From assembly GCF_003843875.1 (NCBI RefSeq), contig NZ_RKRF01000007.1, positions 186,001-250,000 on the forward strand: a stretch of 64,000 nt of DNA, read 5' to 3'. Source of the DNA: Aquisalibacillus elongatus (GTDB lineage: Bacteria; Bacillota; Bacilli; Bacillales; Alkalibacillaceae). Shown here one piece after another: positions 1 through 9,242 of the stretch. Under the pieces are notes generated by a model that was given only the letters and a program-made list of their open reading frames with translations, had not been told where the DNA came from and searched no databases. The position numbers and the translations under genes were made by a program. How positions within the stretch are numbered: the first letter of the stretch is position 1; every line of letters starts with the position of its first letter.

Positions 1-720
1 AGCCCACCAGCCAATGCCTTATCTTCAGGAATTTTGAAAGATCTTTCATCGGTTTTGGATGATATCGATCAAGACCCGTCAATTAAGGCAATTTTGTTAA
101 AAGGAGAAGGAAAGTTCTTCTCTGCTGGGGCAGATATTAAAGAGTTTACAACATTCCAAAATGAAAGCGATTATGCAGGTTTAGCTAAGAAAGGACAAGA
201 CCTTTTTAACCGCTTAGAAAACTATCACATTCCAGTCATTGCATCTATTCATGGTGCAGCATTGGGCGGAGGACTTGAATTAGCTATGGCTTGTCATGTG
301 AGAATCGTGACGAAACAAGCTAAATTAGGCCTGCCTGAGTTGAGTCTAGGTATAATTCCAGGGTTTGCAGGTTCTCAACGTCTACCTCGATATGTCGGTT
401 TACCAAAGGCATACGAAATGATTTTATCAGGTGAACCAATATCAGGTGAGGAAGCTGCACAATATGGATTAGCTAATCATGCAGTTGATGAGGAAGAATT
501 AGATTCATTTTCTATGAATCTAGCAAACAAGTTTGCTAGTAAGAGTGGTCCATCTATTCAAGCAGTAATGAAGTTATTACCTTACGCTCAAACGTCTCAA
601 TTCCAAAATGGCGTTAACTTAGAAGCTGAGGAATTTGGAAAAGTTTTTGGTAATGATGATGCGAAAGAAGGTATTTCAGCATTCATAGAAAAGCGTCAAC
701 CTAATTTCAAAGATCAATAG
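1..720 (+). CDS. fadB: Enoyl-CoA hydratase (crotonase family), 5'-truncated by the window
   Basis: This is the hydratase step of fatty-acid beta-oxidation, adding water to trans-2-enoyl-CoA. The frame is open from base 1 and the first residues (SPPANALSS) match the usual N-terminal region of the family, so the TTG at 34 is internal and the true start lies upstream. Visible motifs are the oxyanion-hole segment AGADIKEF, HGAALGGGLELA with the first catalytic Glu, and LPELSLGIIPG with the second. The gene ends 19 bases before etfB and was probably the middle of an lcfA-fadR-fadB-etfB-etfA type operon, as in B. subtilis. Family assignment is firm. The symbol rests on the etfBA neighbours. Confidence 0.9.
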   Translation, partial: SPPANALSSGILKDLSSVLDDIDQDPSIKAILLKGEGKFFSAGADIKEFTTFQNESDYAGLAKKGQDLFNRLENYHIPVIASIHGAALGGGLELAMACHVRIVTKQAKLGLPELSLGIIPGFAGSQRLPRYVGLPKAYEMILSGEPISGEEAAQYGLANHAVDEEELDSFSMNLANKFASKSGPSIQAVMKLLPYAQTSQFQNGVNLEAEEFGKVFGNDDAKEGISAFIEKRQPNFKDQ

Positions 721-739
721 ATTTAAAGGAGGTAATCCT

Positions 740-1513
740 ATGAACATTTATGTTCTAATGAAAAAGACATTTGATACAGAAGAGAAGATTCAGATTGATG
801 GGGGAGTTATTGAGGAAGAAGGTGCAGAATTCATCATTAACCCATATGATGAATATGCAATTGAAGAAGCTATCAAAATCCGTGATGATCACGGTGGCGA
901 AGTAACAGTTGTCACAGTTGGTGATGAAGAATCAGAACAACAGCTTCGTACGGCTCTAGCTATGGGAGCAGATAAAGCAGTTCTAGTAAACACTGAAGAT
1001 GACCTAGAAGATGGCGATCAGTATTCTACTGTTCGAATTCTAGAAGCATATTTTGAAGATAAAGATGTAGATATCATCTTAGCCGGTAACGTGGCGATTG
1101 ATGAGGCAAGTGGTCAAGTAGGTCCAAGACTTGCTGATAAATTAGATATTCCTTATGTCACGACGATTACGAATTTAGAAATTGGTGGCGAAGACGTTAA
1201 GATTGTTCGCGATGTTGAAGGTGACGAAGAGACAGTTGAAACGTCATTACCACTATTGGTGACATGTCAGCAAGGGTTAAACGAGCCTCGTTATCCTTCT
1301 TTACCAGGTATTATGAAAGCGAAGAAGAAACCGCTTGAAGAACTAGAATTAGATGATTTAGATCTAGATGAAGATGATGTTGAAGCGAAAACCGAAACAG
1401 TAGAAGTTTTCCTTCCACCTGAAAAAGAGGCTGGTAGAGTATTAGAAGGCGAAACAGAAGACCAAGTGAAAGAATTGGTATCACTACTAAAAACAGAAGC
1501 GAAAGTACTTTAA
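740..1513 (+). CDS. etfB: Electron transfer flavoprotein beta subunit
   Basis: ETF beta binds AMP and forms a heterodimer with EtfA, carrying electrons from acyl-CoA dehydrogenases to the respiratory chain. The 257-residue length is typical. The beta-subunit signature region is seen in the stretch LAGNVAIDEASGQVGPRLAD followed by VEGDEETVETSLP. The C-terminal third is very acidic (EELELDDLDLDEDDVE), suggesting a salt-adapted proteome. A strong AAAGGAGG lies just upstream of the ATG. It sits between fadB and etfA in one transcription unit. Confidence 0.95.
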   Translation: MNIYVLMKKTFDTEEKIQIDGGVIEEEGAEFIINPYDEYAIEEAIKIRDDHGGEVTVVTVGDEESEQQLRTALAMGADKAVLVNTEDDLEDGDQYSTVRILEAYFEDKDVDIILAGNVAIDEASGQVGPRLADKLDIPYVTTITNLEIGGEDVKIVRDVEGDEETVETSLPLLVTCQQGLNEPRYPSLPGIMKAKKKPLEELELDDLDLDEDDVEAKTETVEVFLPPEKEAGRVLEGETEDQVKELVSLLKTEAKVL

Positions 1514-1543
1514 TTTGACAGGTGTAGAAAGGAGAATGTAACC

Positions 1544-2500
1544 ATGACAAAATTATTAGCATTTGCAGAATTAAAAGATGGTGAGGCTCGTAACGTTTCG
1601 TTTGAAACCGTTTCAGCTGCTCGCCAAATAGATGAAAGTGCAGAAGTAGTTGGAATTGTACTTGGAAGCGAAAACGTTGAAGATGCAGCGAATCAAATGA
1701 TTCAGTTTGGAGCAGACCGAGCTGTTACAGTAACTGATGAAAAATTAGCTAATTACACATCAGATGCTTATACTCAAGCTGCTATGGCAGTCATTGAACA
1801 AGAGGACCCAGACGGCATGGTCATGGGCCATACGTCATCGGGTAAAGATTTATCCCCTCGTTTAGCAAGTAAACTAGACAGTGGGCTTATTTCTGATATT
1901 ACAGGTGTTGAAGGTGACCAGTTTGTAAGACCTATTTATTCAGGAAAAGCATTTGAGAAAAAGTCGATTAAAGGCGGTAAAACATTTGTGACGATTCGTC
2001 CAAATAACATTGCACCATTAGATAAAGACGAAAGCCGTTCAGGCGATGTGTCATCAGTAGATGTTGAGATTAAGGATCTACGTACGATCATTAAAGACGT
2101 TGTACGTAAAGCATCAGATGGTGTTGACTTATCAGAAGCGAATATTATTGTAGCTGGCGGCCGCGGAGTGAAAAGTGAAGAGGGCTTTGAGCCGCTTCAT
2201 GAATTAGCTGACGAATTAGGTGCAGCAGTTGGTGCCTCTCGTGGTGCGTGTGATGCAGGATATTGTGATTATTCCCTACAAATCGGACAGACAGGTAAAG
2301 TTGTAACACCTGATTTATATATTGCTTGCGGGATATCAGGTGCGATTCAGCACTTAGCTGGTATGTCGAACTCAAAAGTCATCGTCGCGATTAACAAAGA
2401 CCCAGAAGCAAATATCTTCAACGTTGCAGACTACGGCATCGTAGGCGATTTATTCGACGTCGTACCTAAGTTAACTGAAGAAATTAAAGCACAAGCCTAA
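1544..2500 (+). CDS. etfA: Electron transfer flavoprotein alpha subunit
   Basis: The alpha subunit holds the FAD of the ETF dimer. The 318 residues have the usual two-part layout: a divergent N-terminal domain and a conserved C-terminal FAD domain with GAAVGASRGACDAGY, then QIGQTGKVVTPDLYIACGI and SGAIQHLAGM. It follows etfB by 30 bases with GAAAGGAGAATG before the start. A terminator hairpin follows directly, so it closes the fatty-acid oxidation operon. Confidence 0.95.
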   Translation: MTKLLAFAELKDGEARNVSFETVSAARQIDESAEVVGIVLGSENVEDAANQMIQFGADRAVTVTDEKLANYTSDAYTQAAMAVIEQEDPDGMVMGHTSSGKDLSPRLASKLDSGLISDITGVEGDQFVRPIYSGKAFEKKSIKGGKTFVTIRPNNIAPLDKDESRSGDVSSVDVEIKDLRTIIKDVVRKASDGVDLSEANIIVAGGRGVKSEEGFEPLHELADELGAAVGASRGACDAGYCDYSLQIGQTGKVVTPDLYIACGISGAIQHLAGMSNSKVIVAINKDPEANIFNVADYGIVGDLFDVVPKLTEEIKAQA

Positions 2501-2508
2501 TTTTTGAC

Positions 2509-2555
2509 AATGAGTTCTTTACCTAATATAAATGGTAAAGAGCTCATTTATTTTA
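2509..2555 (+). terminator. Rho-independent terminator after etfA
   Basis: A 15-bp stem (AATGAGTTCTTTACC pairing with GGTAAAGAGCTCATT, one G-U pair) is followed by a T-rich tail. It ends the fadB-etfBA unit. Confidence 0.85.
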
Positions 2556-2619
2556 AGACAAAATTATTGAGTGCTCAAAACAATACTTTTTAACCCAAAT
2601 TTAAATGACAAACAAAGTA

Positions 2620-2650
2620 TTGGAAAAGATAATATTTAACGTGCTATACT
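2620..2650 (+). promoter_or_regulatory. Candidate sigma-A promoter of trxA
   Basis: TTGGAA (2620-2625) and an extended -10, TGCTATACT (TATACT at 2645-2650), separated by 19 bases. The long spacer is compensated by the TGn motif. It is the only promoter-like block between the etfA terminator and trxA. Confidence 0.5.
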
Positions 2651-2685
2651 TACGTTACACTTGAAATTGAGGAGGATATTGTACT

Positions 2686-3000
2686 ATGGCTATTTCAAAA
2701 GCAACTGATCAAACTTTTAATGAAGAAATTTCAGATGGATTAGTTCTTGTAGATTTTTGGGCAGCTTGGTGTGGCCCTTGTAAAATGATTGCACCTGTAT
2801 TAGAAGAACTTGACTCTGAAATGGAAGATCAAGTTAAAATCGTTAAATTAGACGTTGATGAAAACCAGGAAACAGCACAAAAATATGGTGTTATGAGTAT
2901 TCCAACGCTAATTCTTTTCAAAGACGGTGAAAAAGTCGATCAAGCGATGGGCTTCCAGCCTAAAGAGGCGTTACAACAATTTGTACAAAAACATGCATAA
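2686..3000 (+). CDS. trxA: Thioredoxin
   Basis: Cytosolic protein-disulfide reductase. The 104 residues carry the redox motif WCGPC near residue 29 and the cis-proline loop SIPT near residue 74, both diagnostic. GAGGAGG precedes the ATG. The gene stands alone between its promoter and a strong terminator, and lies directly upstream of uvrC, as in B. subtilis. Confidence 0.97.
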   Translation: MAISKATDQTFNEEISDGLVLVDFWAAWCGPCKMIAPVLEELDSEMEDQVKIVKLDVDENQETAQKYGVMSIPTLILFKDGEKVDQAMGFQPKEALQQFVQKHA

Positions 3001-3006
3001 TGCATT

Positions 3007-3041
3007 GAAGAGCTAACTATCATGGTTAGCTCTTCTTTTTA
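3007..3041 (+). terminator. Terminator after trxA
   Basis: An 11-bp perfect stem, GAAGAGCTAAC pairing with GTTAGCTCTTC, with a 7-base loop and a T tract. Confidence 0.9.
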
Positions 3042-3085
3042 TATTCAATGCTCCTCATGGTAAAATGAGAGTTGAGGTGTTGGTC

Positions 3086-4882
3086 ATGTCAGATCAAATT
3101 AAAGAAAAATTAGCAATTTTACCAGATAAACCTGGATGTTACTTAATGAAAAGTAAAAAGGGAGAAGTCATCTACGTTGGTAAGTCAAAAATCCTTAAAA
3201 ATCGGGTGCGATCTTATTTCACGAGCGCCAATGACTTAAAAACACAACGATTAGTTAATGAAATTGCGGACTTCGAATATATTGTCACGTCTTCTGAAAT
3301 GGAGGCGTTAATTTTAGAAATGAATTTAATCAAAAAGTATGACCCTAAATATAACGTCATGCTTAAAGATGATAAGAGTTACCCATTTCTAAAAATCACG
3401 AACGAGGAACATCCACGTTTGTTAGTAACGCGACAAGTCAAAAAAGACAAAGCGAAATACTTTGGCCCTTATACCAATGTTTATTCTGCTAGAGAAACTA
3501 AAAAATTATTAGACCGACTCTATCCGCTAAGAAAATGTAATGTCATGCCTAAAAGGGTCTGTTTATATTATCATATTAACCAGTGCCTAGGACCATGTGA
3601 GTATCCTGTTAGTCAGGAAACAAATGAGGATCTCGTCCAAAAGATTACGTCATTTTTAAGTGGTGGACATAAAGAAATCAAACAAGAACTAACAGAAAAA
3701 ATGCATCGGTTCTCAGAAAACCTAGATTTTGAAAAGGCCAAAGAGTATCGCGACTTAATTGAGCATATCGAAAGTGTGATGGAGAAACAAAAAATGGATC
3801 TGCATGACATGACTGACCGTGATGTCTTCGGATTTGCCTACGATAAAGGCTGGATGTGTATTCAAGTCTTCTTTATTAGACAAGGGAAATTAATCGAACG
3901 CGATATATCGCTTTTTCCTTTTTATAATGATCCCAATGAGTCATTTATTAGTTATGTTGCTCAATTTTACCAGCATTCAAACCACATAAAACCGAAAGAG
4001 ATTTTTGTTCCGATCGGCAGTGATAAGGAACTATTAGCTAATGTGTTAGATGTAAAAGTTAAAACCCCTCTCCGTGGTAAGAAAAAAGATCTAGTTGAAC
4101 TGGCTTTAGAAAATGCTCAAATTGCTTTAAATGAAAAATTTTCACTTATCGAGCAAGATGAAGAACGAACGATTAATGCCGTCGAGAGGTTAGGTGAGAT
4201 TTTAAATATTGAAACGCCTCACCGAATAGAAGCTTTTGATAACTCGAATATTCAAGGGACTGACCCTGTATCTGCAATGGTTACATTTATCGATGGGAAA
4301 CCGAAGAAGAATGAGTACCGTAAATATAAAATTAAGACGGTTGATTCGCCTGATGACTACGAAACGATGCGAGAAGTGATTCGCAGACGGTATAAACGCG
4401 TATTGAAAGAAGAAAGGCCATTACCGGATTTAATCATGGTAGATGGCGCAAAAGGTCAGATGTCTGCTGCACTCGATGTTTTAGAAAATGAATTAGGGTT
4501 AGATATTCCATTGTGCGGTCTCGCAAAGGATGATAAACATAAAACAAGCGAATTGTTATATGGTGATCCACCTGAGACAGTACCACTTAAGCGTAATGAA
4601 CAATCGTTTTATTTAATTCAACGCATTCAAGATGAGGTTCACCGCTTTGCTATTACATTCCATAGGCAGTTACGAGGAAAAAGTGCTTTCCAATCAAGTT
4701 TGGATGAAATAGAGGGCATTGGACCGAAGCGTAAACGTTTATTAATTCAACATTTTGGTTCAATCGACGAAATTAAAAACGCAGATATTGAAGATATGAC
4801 TAAATTAGGTATTCCATCGCATATTGCAGAGAATATACAGTCGTATTTCTTGAATGAAAATGAACAGGCTGACGAAAACTAA
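3086..4882 (+). CDS. uvrC: Excinuclease ABC subunit C
   Basis: UvrC makes both incisions in nucleotide excision repair. Domains in order: N-terminal GIY-YIG nuclease (KPGCYLM, then VIYVGKSK), a UVR motif that contacts UvrB near residues 195-235, the RNase H-like 5' nuclease ([20 protein letters not shown]), and C-terminal helix-hairpin-helix DNA binding ([13 protein letters not shown]). An earlier in-frame ATG exists at 3065. The ATG at 3086 is preferred because GAGGTG lies 7 bases before it and it gives 598 residues, the usual length. Confidence 0.96.
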   Translation: MSDQIKEKLAILPDKPGCYLMKSKKGEVIYVGKSKILKNRVRSYFTSANDLKTQRLVNEIADFEYIVTSSEMEALILEMNLIKKYDPKYNVMLKDDKSYPFLKITNEEHPRLLVTRQVKKDKAKYFGPYTNVYSARETKKLLDRLYPLRKCNVMPKRVCLYYHINQCLGPCEYPVSQETNEDLVQKITSFLSGGHKEIKQELTEKMHRFSENLDFEKAKEYRDLIEHIESVMEKQKMDLHDMTDRDVFGFAYDKGWMCIQVFFIRQGKLIERDISLFPFYNDPNESFISYVAQFYQHSNHIKPKEIFVPIGSDKELLANVLDVKVKTPLRGKKKDLVELALENAQIALNEKFSLIEQDEERTINAVERLGEILNIETPHRIEAFDNSNIQGTDPVSAMVTFIDGKPKKNEYRKYKIKTVDSPDDYETMREVIRRRYKRVLKEERPLPDLIMVDGAKGQMSAALDVLENELGLDIPLCGLAKDDKHKTSELLYGDPPETVPLKRNEQSFYLIQRIQDEVHRFAITFHRQLRGKSAFQSSLDEIEGIGPKRKRLLIQHFGSIDEIKNADIEDMTKLGIPSHIAENIQSYFLNENEQADEN

Positions 4883-4935
4883 CCATTGATTGTAGAAAAG
4901 TGTAGAAAAGTGTCGTTGTGGTTGGTAAGGATTTC

Positions 4936-4964
4936 TTGACGCTTTAATTGGTTAGAAGTACAAT
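4936..4964 (+). promoter_or_regulatory. Sigma-A promoter of sdhCAB
   Basis: TTGACG (4936-4941), a 17-base spacer and TACAAT (4959-4964) lie 73 bases upstream of sdhC. The hexamers and spacing are close to consensus. Confidence 0.75.
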
Positions 4965-5036
4965 AAAACATGTCATGTTTACTTTTATGATTGTCTAATT
5001 GAAAGAATATTTTACACAAAATGAGGGGGGTAACAC

Positions 5037-5651
5037 ATGGCGGAAAACCGTGAGTTCTTTTATCGTAGGCTACATTCTCTATTAGGTGTCATACCGGTTG
5101 GGATATTCCTAATGCAGCACTTGGTTGTTAACTACTTTTCTACATATGGTCCAGATACATTCAATGCTGTTGCGCATTTCATGGAAAGCCTACCATTGCG
5201 TATAGGTTTAGAGATCTTCATCATCTTTTTACCTTTATTATTTCACGCAATTTATGGTGTGTATATCGCTTTTACGTCGTCTCCAAACAGTTTTAAGTTT
5301 GGATATTTCCGTAACTGGATGTTTGTATTCCAACGTATTACGGGGATTATCACATTAATATTTGTTGTATGGCACGTATGGGAAACACGCTTAGCTAATG
5401 CGATTTATGGAACTGAGATTAACTTTGACTTAATGGCAACTATTCTATCATCACCATTTATGTTTTGGTTTTATGTTATTGGTGTTATTTCAACAGTATT
5501 CCACTTCGCGAATGGCTTATGGTCATTCTTCGTAACTTGGGGTATTACGGTAACACCAAGATCACAAGTGATCTTAACGTACATTACAATTGGTGTATTT
5601 GCCATTTTCACTTACATGGGAATATCATCACTAATCGCGTTTGCATTTTAA
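5037..5651 (+). CDS. sdhC: Succinate dehydrogenase cytochrome b558 subunit
   Basis: Membrane anchor of complex II. It holds two haems and passes electrons from succinate to menaquinone. The 204 residues form five membrane segments. His13 and His28 (RRLHSLL, FLMQHLV) and later His residues in WHVWE and FHFANG correspond to haem ligands known in the B. subtilis protein. GAGGGGGG precedes the ATG. It is the first gene of the sdhCAB operon. The yslB gene that separates uvrC and sdhC in B. subtilis is absent. Confidence 0.96.
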   Translation: MAENREFFYRRLHSLLGVIPVGIFLMQHLVVNYFSTYGPDTFNAVAHFMESLPLRIGLEIFIIFLPLLFHAIYGVYIAFTSSPNSFKFGYFRNWMFVFQRITGIITLIFVVWHVWETRLANAIYGTEINFDLMATILSSPFMFWFYVIGVISTVFHFANGLWSFFVTWGITVTPRSQVILTYITIGVFAIFTYMGISSLIAFAF

Positions 5652-5685
5652 TTGAATCGGAATTATAAGGGAGTGAAACAACACA

Positions 5686-7443
5686 ATGAGTAGTAACAAA
5701 AATGTCGTAATCGTTGGCGGTGGTTTAGCTGGCTTAATGGCTACTATTGAAGTTGCTCAAGCTGGTGTGCACGTCGACTTGATCTCACTAGTTCCGGTTA
5801 AACGCTCTCACTCCGTTTGTGCTCAAGGTGGTATTAACGGTGCTGTTAATACAAAAGGTGAGGGAGACTCACCATGGTTACACTTTGACGATACGGTATA
5901 TGGAGGAGACTTCTTAGCGAACCAACCTCCAGTCAAAGATATGTGTGACAAAGCTCCAGGCATTATTCACATGTTAGAGCGTATGGGAGTTATGTTTAAC
6001 CGTACACCTGAAGGTCTATTAGATTTCCGTCGCTTTGGTGGTACCCAACATCACCGTACAGCATATGCTGGTGCAACAACTGGACAGCAATTACTTTACG
6101 CGCTAGATGAACAAGTACGTCGCCAAGAAGCGAATGGTTTAGTAACAAAATATGAAGGTTGGGAATTCATCTCATCTGTTCTAGATGATGATGGACGTTC
6201 GCGAGGAATCATTGCACAAGATTTAACCACTCATGAAATGAGATCTTTTAAAGCTGATGCAGTGATTGTTGCAACTGGTGGACCTGGAATTATCTTTGGT
6301 AAATCAACGAACTCTGTTATTAACACAGGTTCTGCAGCATCAAGACTATATCAACAAGGTGCAGCGTATGCTAATGGAGAGTTCATTCAAATTCACCCAA
6401 CAGCCATTCCAGGGGATGACAAGCTTCGCTTAATGAGTGAATCAGCTCGTGGTGAAGGTGGTCGTGTATGGACTTACAAAGACGGTAAGCCATGGTACTT
6501 CTTAGAAGAAAAATATCCGGCTTACGGTAACTTAGTGCCACGTGACATCGCAACACGTGAAATTTTCGATGTATGTGTAAACCAAAAGTTAGGTATTAAC
6601 GGGGAAAACATGGTTTACCTCGATTTATCACACAAAGATCCTAAAGAGCTGGACGTTAAGCTTGGCGGTATTATTGAGATCTATGAAAAATTCGTTGGTG
6701 AAGATCCTCGTAAGGTACCAATGAAGATCTTCCCTGCCGTTCACTATTCTATGGGTGGACTATGGGTTGACTATGAACAAATGACAAGTATTCCTGGTGT
6801 TTTTGCAGCAGGTGAAGTAGATTACACAATTCACGGTGCAAACCGCTTAGGTGCTAACTCTCTATTATCCTGTATTTATGGTGGTATGGTTGCAGGACCG
6901 AATGCGGTTAATTATATTGAGGGCTTAGACGAACTAGCGGAAGATCAAACATCTTCTTTATTTGATGAAAAATTAAAAGAAGAAGAGAATAAGTTTGAAG
7001 AGTTAATGAACATGAACTCCGGTAGTGAAAACCCATACCAACTTCACCGTGAACTTGGTGAGTGGATGACGGATAATGTTACGGTTGTTCGTGATAATGA
7101 AAAATTACAGAAAACAGACGAGAAAATTGTTGAATTAATGAATCGTTGGAAAGACATCAACTTAGCTGATACATCTAGATGGAGTAACCAAAGTGTTATG
7201 TTTACACGTCAGCTACAGGATATGTTACAACTTGCACGCGTTGTTACACTTGGTGCTTATAACCGTAATGAAAGTCGTGGAGCTCACTACAAACCAGAGT
7301 TTCCTGAACGTAATGACGAAGAATGGTTAAAGACAACTAAAGCAACATTTAGTGCAGAGAAAAATGGTCCAGATATCACTTACGAAGATGTTGATACATC
7401 ATTAATCGAACCTCGTAAGCGTGACTATTCTAAATCAAAATAA
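5686..7443 (+). CDS. sdhA: Succinate dehydrogenase flavoprotein subunit
   Basis: Catalytic subunit that oxidises succinate to fumarate with covalently bound FAD. The 585 residues begin with the dinucleotide fold VVIVGGGLAGLMA. The flavinylation-region histidines appear in GGTQHHRTAYAG and the active-site region in SESARGEGGR and HGANRLGANS. The C-terminal domain contains SRGAHYKPEFPERND. Second gene of the operon, 34 bases after sdhC, with GGGAG upstream. Confidence 0.97.
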   Translation: MSSNKNVVIVGGGLAGLMATIEVAQAGVHVDLISLVPVKRSHSVCAQGGINGAVNTKGEGDSPWLHFDDTVYGGDFLANQPPVKDMCDKAPGIIHMLERMGVMFNRTPEGLLDFRRFGGTQHHRTAYAGATTGQQLLYALDEQVRRQEANGLVTKYEGWEFISSVLDDDGRSRGIIAQDLTTHEMRSFKADAVIVATGGPGIIFGKSTNSVINTGSAASRLYQQGAAYANGEFIQIHPTAIPGDDKLRLMSESARGEGGRVWTYKDGKPWYFLEEKYPAYGNLVPRDIATREIFDVCVNQKLGINGENMVYLDLSHKDPKELDVKLGGIIEIYEKFVGEDPRKVPMKIFPAVHYSMGGLWVDYEQMTSIPGVFAAGEVDYTIHGANRLGANSLLSCIYGGMVAGPNAVNYIEGLDELAEDQTSSLFDEKLKEEENKFEELMNMNSGSENPYQLHRELGEWMTDNVTVVRDNEKLQKTDEKIVELMNRWKDINLADTSRWSNQSVMFTRQLQDMLQLARVVTLGAYNRNESRGAHYKPEFPERNDEEWLKTTKATFSAEKNGPDITYEDVDTSLIEPRKRDYSKSK

Positions 7444-7459
7444 AAGGGGGTAGACAATC

Positions 7460-8227
7460 GTGGCGGAAGAGAATAAAACGATCAAAATGATTATACAGCG
7501 TCAGGACAGCCCGGATTCACAAACGTATGAGGAAGAATTCGAGCTTCCACATAGACGTAATATGAACGTTATTTCAGCTTTAATGGAGATTAGACGTAAC
7601 CCAGTTAATGCAAAAGGTGAAGAAACAACACCTGTACATTGGGAAATGGGTTGTTTAGAAGAAGTTTGTGGAGCTTGCTCTATGAATATCAATGGTGTTC
7701 CAAGACAATCTTGTACAGCATTAGTCGATCAATTAGAACAACCAATTCGCTTAACACCAATGGACACATTCCCAGTTATTCGTGACTTAGCAGTTGATCG
7801 TAGCCGCATGTTTGACTCACTTAAGAAAGTTAAAGCATGGACACCAATTGATGGTACACATGATTTAGGACCCGGGGAAAGAATGCCTGAGTCCAAACGT
7901 CAATGGTCTTATGAACTGTCTAAATGTATGACATGTGGTGTTTGTCTAGAAGCTTGCCCTAACGTTAACAGTAAGTCAAACTTCATTGGACCTGCTGCTT
8001 TATCACAGGTTCGTTTACACAACTCAACTCCAAACGGTGAAATGCACAAGAGTGAACGCATGGACGCTGTAACAGGAGATGGAGGATTACAGAATTGCGG
8101 TAACTCACAAAACTGTGTCCAAGTTTGTCCTAAGGGTATCCCGCTAACAACATCGATTGCAGCACTTAACCGAGAAGCTACTGTTAATTCATTCAAGAGC
8201 TTCTTCGGCAGTGACTACAACTATTAA
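7460..8227 (+). CDS. sdhB: Succinate dehydrogenase iron-sulfur subunit
   Basis: Electron relay between SdhA and SdhC. The 255 residues contain the [2Fe-2S] cysteines in CLEEVCGACSM...C, then CMTCGVCLEACP and CGNSQNCVQVCP for the [4Fe-4S] and [3Fe-4S] clusters. It starts with GTG at 7460 behind AAAGGGGG. It is the last gene of the operon and is followed by a terminator. Confidence 0.97.
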   Translation: MAEENKTIKMIIQRQDSPDSQTYEEEFELPHRRNMNVISALMEIRRNPVNAKGEETTPVHWEMGCLEEVCGACSMNINGVPRQSCTALVDQLEQPIRLTPMDTFPVIRDLAVDRSRMFDSLKKVKAWTPIDGTHDLGPGERMPESKRQWSYELSKCMTCGVCLEACPNVNSKSNFIGPAALSQVRLHNSTPNGEMHKSERMDAVTGDGGLQNCGNSQNCVQVCPKGIPLTTSIAALNREATVNSFKSFFGSDYNY

Positions 8228-8251
8228 TCCAAAATTATTCTTACCAAAAAT

Positions 8252-8284
8252 AAGGGCTGGCATACTTGTCAGCCCTTTATTTTA
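8252..8284 (+). terminator. Terminator after sdhB
   Basis: Perfect stem AAGGGCTG pairing with CAGCCCTT, followed by a T-rich tail. Confidence 0.88.
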
Positions 8285-8292
8285 AAATTTAA

Positions 8293-8310
8293 TGAATGAC
8301 TATTCATTCA
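8293..8310 (+). promoter_or_regulatory. FadR operator (perfect match) upstream of the thioesterase gene
   Basis: TGAATGACTATTCATTCA is a near-perfect palindrome. It matches at every position the FadR box as I remember it for B. subtilis, TGAATGAMTANTCATTCA. It lies 20 bases upstream of the ATG of the thioesterase gene, where a bound repressor would block transcription. FadR dissociates when long-chain acyl-CoA is present, so the gene should be induced by fatty acids. Confidence 0.75.
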
Positions 8311-8329
8311 ACTTAAGAGGAGGTTAATC

Positions 8330-8794
8330 ATGCGATTACCACAATATATTCAAGACGTAGATACTTGGAAATCTGATTTTTATTTTTACACACCGATTGA
8401 AATTCGTTTTTCTGAAACAGATATGTTTGGTCATATGAATAATGTATCACCTTTTATTTATTTTGAAGAAGCGCGAATTAAGTTTTTTAATGCAATTCAG
8501 CTGTTCGGTACACTAAATGAATCAAATGATAAAGTTCCAGTTGTTGGCGACCTGCAGTGCGATTTTTTTAAACAAGTGTATTTCGGTGACGAGCTAAAAC
8601 TTCATGTGAAAGTGGCTGAGGTTGGAAACAGTTCAGTAGATATTCACTATATGGGTTTAAATCAACGTGACGAACTATGCATTACAGGAAGAGGTAAAGT
8701 GGTTCAAATTAATCCACAAACCGGAAAATCAACACCGTTCGAATCTGATCAGTTAAAAAAACTAGAAAATGGCTATAAAACTTTAAATAAGTAG
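8330..8794 (+). CDS. Acyl-CoA thioesterase, hotdog fold (YsmA-like)
   Basis: A 154-residue single-domain hotdog protein of the 4-hydroxybenzoyl-CoA thioesterase type. The family signature is in the N-terminal third: EIRFSETDMFGHMNNV with the catalytic-region Asp and His-Met-Asn, then FIYFEEARIKFF. It occupies the position of B. subtilis ysmA between sdhB and gerE. AGAGGAGG precedes the ATG. The FadR box just upstream points to a role in acyl-CoA turnover. The exact substrate is not known. Confidence 0.85.
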   Translation: MRLPQYIQDVDTWKSDFYFYTPIEIRFSETDMFGHMNNVSPFIYFEEARIKFFNAIQLFGTLNESNDKVPVVGDLQCDFFKQVYFGDELKLHVKVAEVGNSSVDIHYMGLNQRDELCITGRGKVVQINPQTGKSTPFESDQLKKLENGYKTLNK

Positions 8795-8807
8795 TCTAAT
8801 GTTGCGA

Positions 8808-8835
8808 ACCAATTAGGGCGTGATTACATAAACTA
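8808..8835 (+). promoter_or_regulatory. Candidate sigma-K promoter of gerE
   Basis: ACC at 8808-8810, a 16-base spacer, then CATAAACTA at 8827-8835 fits the sigma-K pattern (AC, 16-17 bases, CATAnnnTA). In B. subtilis gerE is transcribed by sigma-K late in the mother cell. Confidence 0.6.
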
Positions 8836-8900
8836 TCATGACTAAGTAATTCCTCATGTGGAACAAGTAGCTCACTCTTTAACAGAGGAGGGGTTACCGT

Positions 8901-9125
8901 TTGGATAGCAAAAAATATCGTCCTACCAATATATTGACAAAACGAGAAAGAGAAGTTTTTGAATTACTTGTGCAAGATAAAACGACGAAGGAAATAGCAG
9001 AACTACTATTCATCTCAGAAAAGACTGTGCGTAATCATATCTCAAACACCATTCAAAAATTACAAGTGAAGGGGCGTTCTCAAGCTGTAGTCGAGTTAAT
9101 TAGACTTGGAGAAATTCAGCTTTGA
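8901..9125 (+). CDS. gerE: Spore germination/coat regulator GerE
   Basis: A small LuxR-type DNA-binding protein that acts last in the mother-cell cascade, turning coat genes on or off. The 74 residues are almost entirely one helix-turn-helix domain (TKREREVFELLVQDKTTKEI, ISEKTVRNHIS). The length equals that of B. subtilis GerE. The start is TTG at 8901 behind AGAGGAGGGG. It is monocistronic, with a sigma-K-like promoter upstream and a terminator downstream. Confidence 0.95.
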   Translation: MDSKKYRPTNILTKREREVFELLVQDKTTKEIAELLFISEKTVRNHISNTIQKLQVKGRSQAVVELIRLGEIQL

Positions 9126-9128
9126 CTT

Positions 9129-9164
9129 GAACCGGCTGTTTTAAAAATAGCCGGTTCTTTTAAG
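9129..9164 (+). terminator. Terminator after gerE
   Basis: Perfect 9-bp stem GAACCGGCT pairing with AGCCGGTTC, followed by TTTT. Confidence 0.88.
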
Positions 9165-9242
9165 CTTTTTAATAGATTTACTTGAATTTTTCCTAGAAAA
9201 GCGTGAAAATAGTACCATAAACAATTTTGAGGAGGAAATCCT

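Noticed and set aside
3065..3085. Earlier UvrC start at 3065
   Set aside because: No ribosome binding site before it, whereas GAGGTG lies 7 bases before ATG 3086, which gives the family N-terminus.
4892..4917. Two tandem copies of GTAGAAAAGT upstream of the sdh promoter
   Set aside because: Only two short A-rich copies; no third unit and no relation to a known operator.
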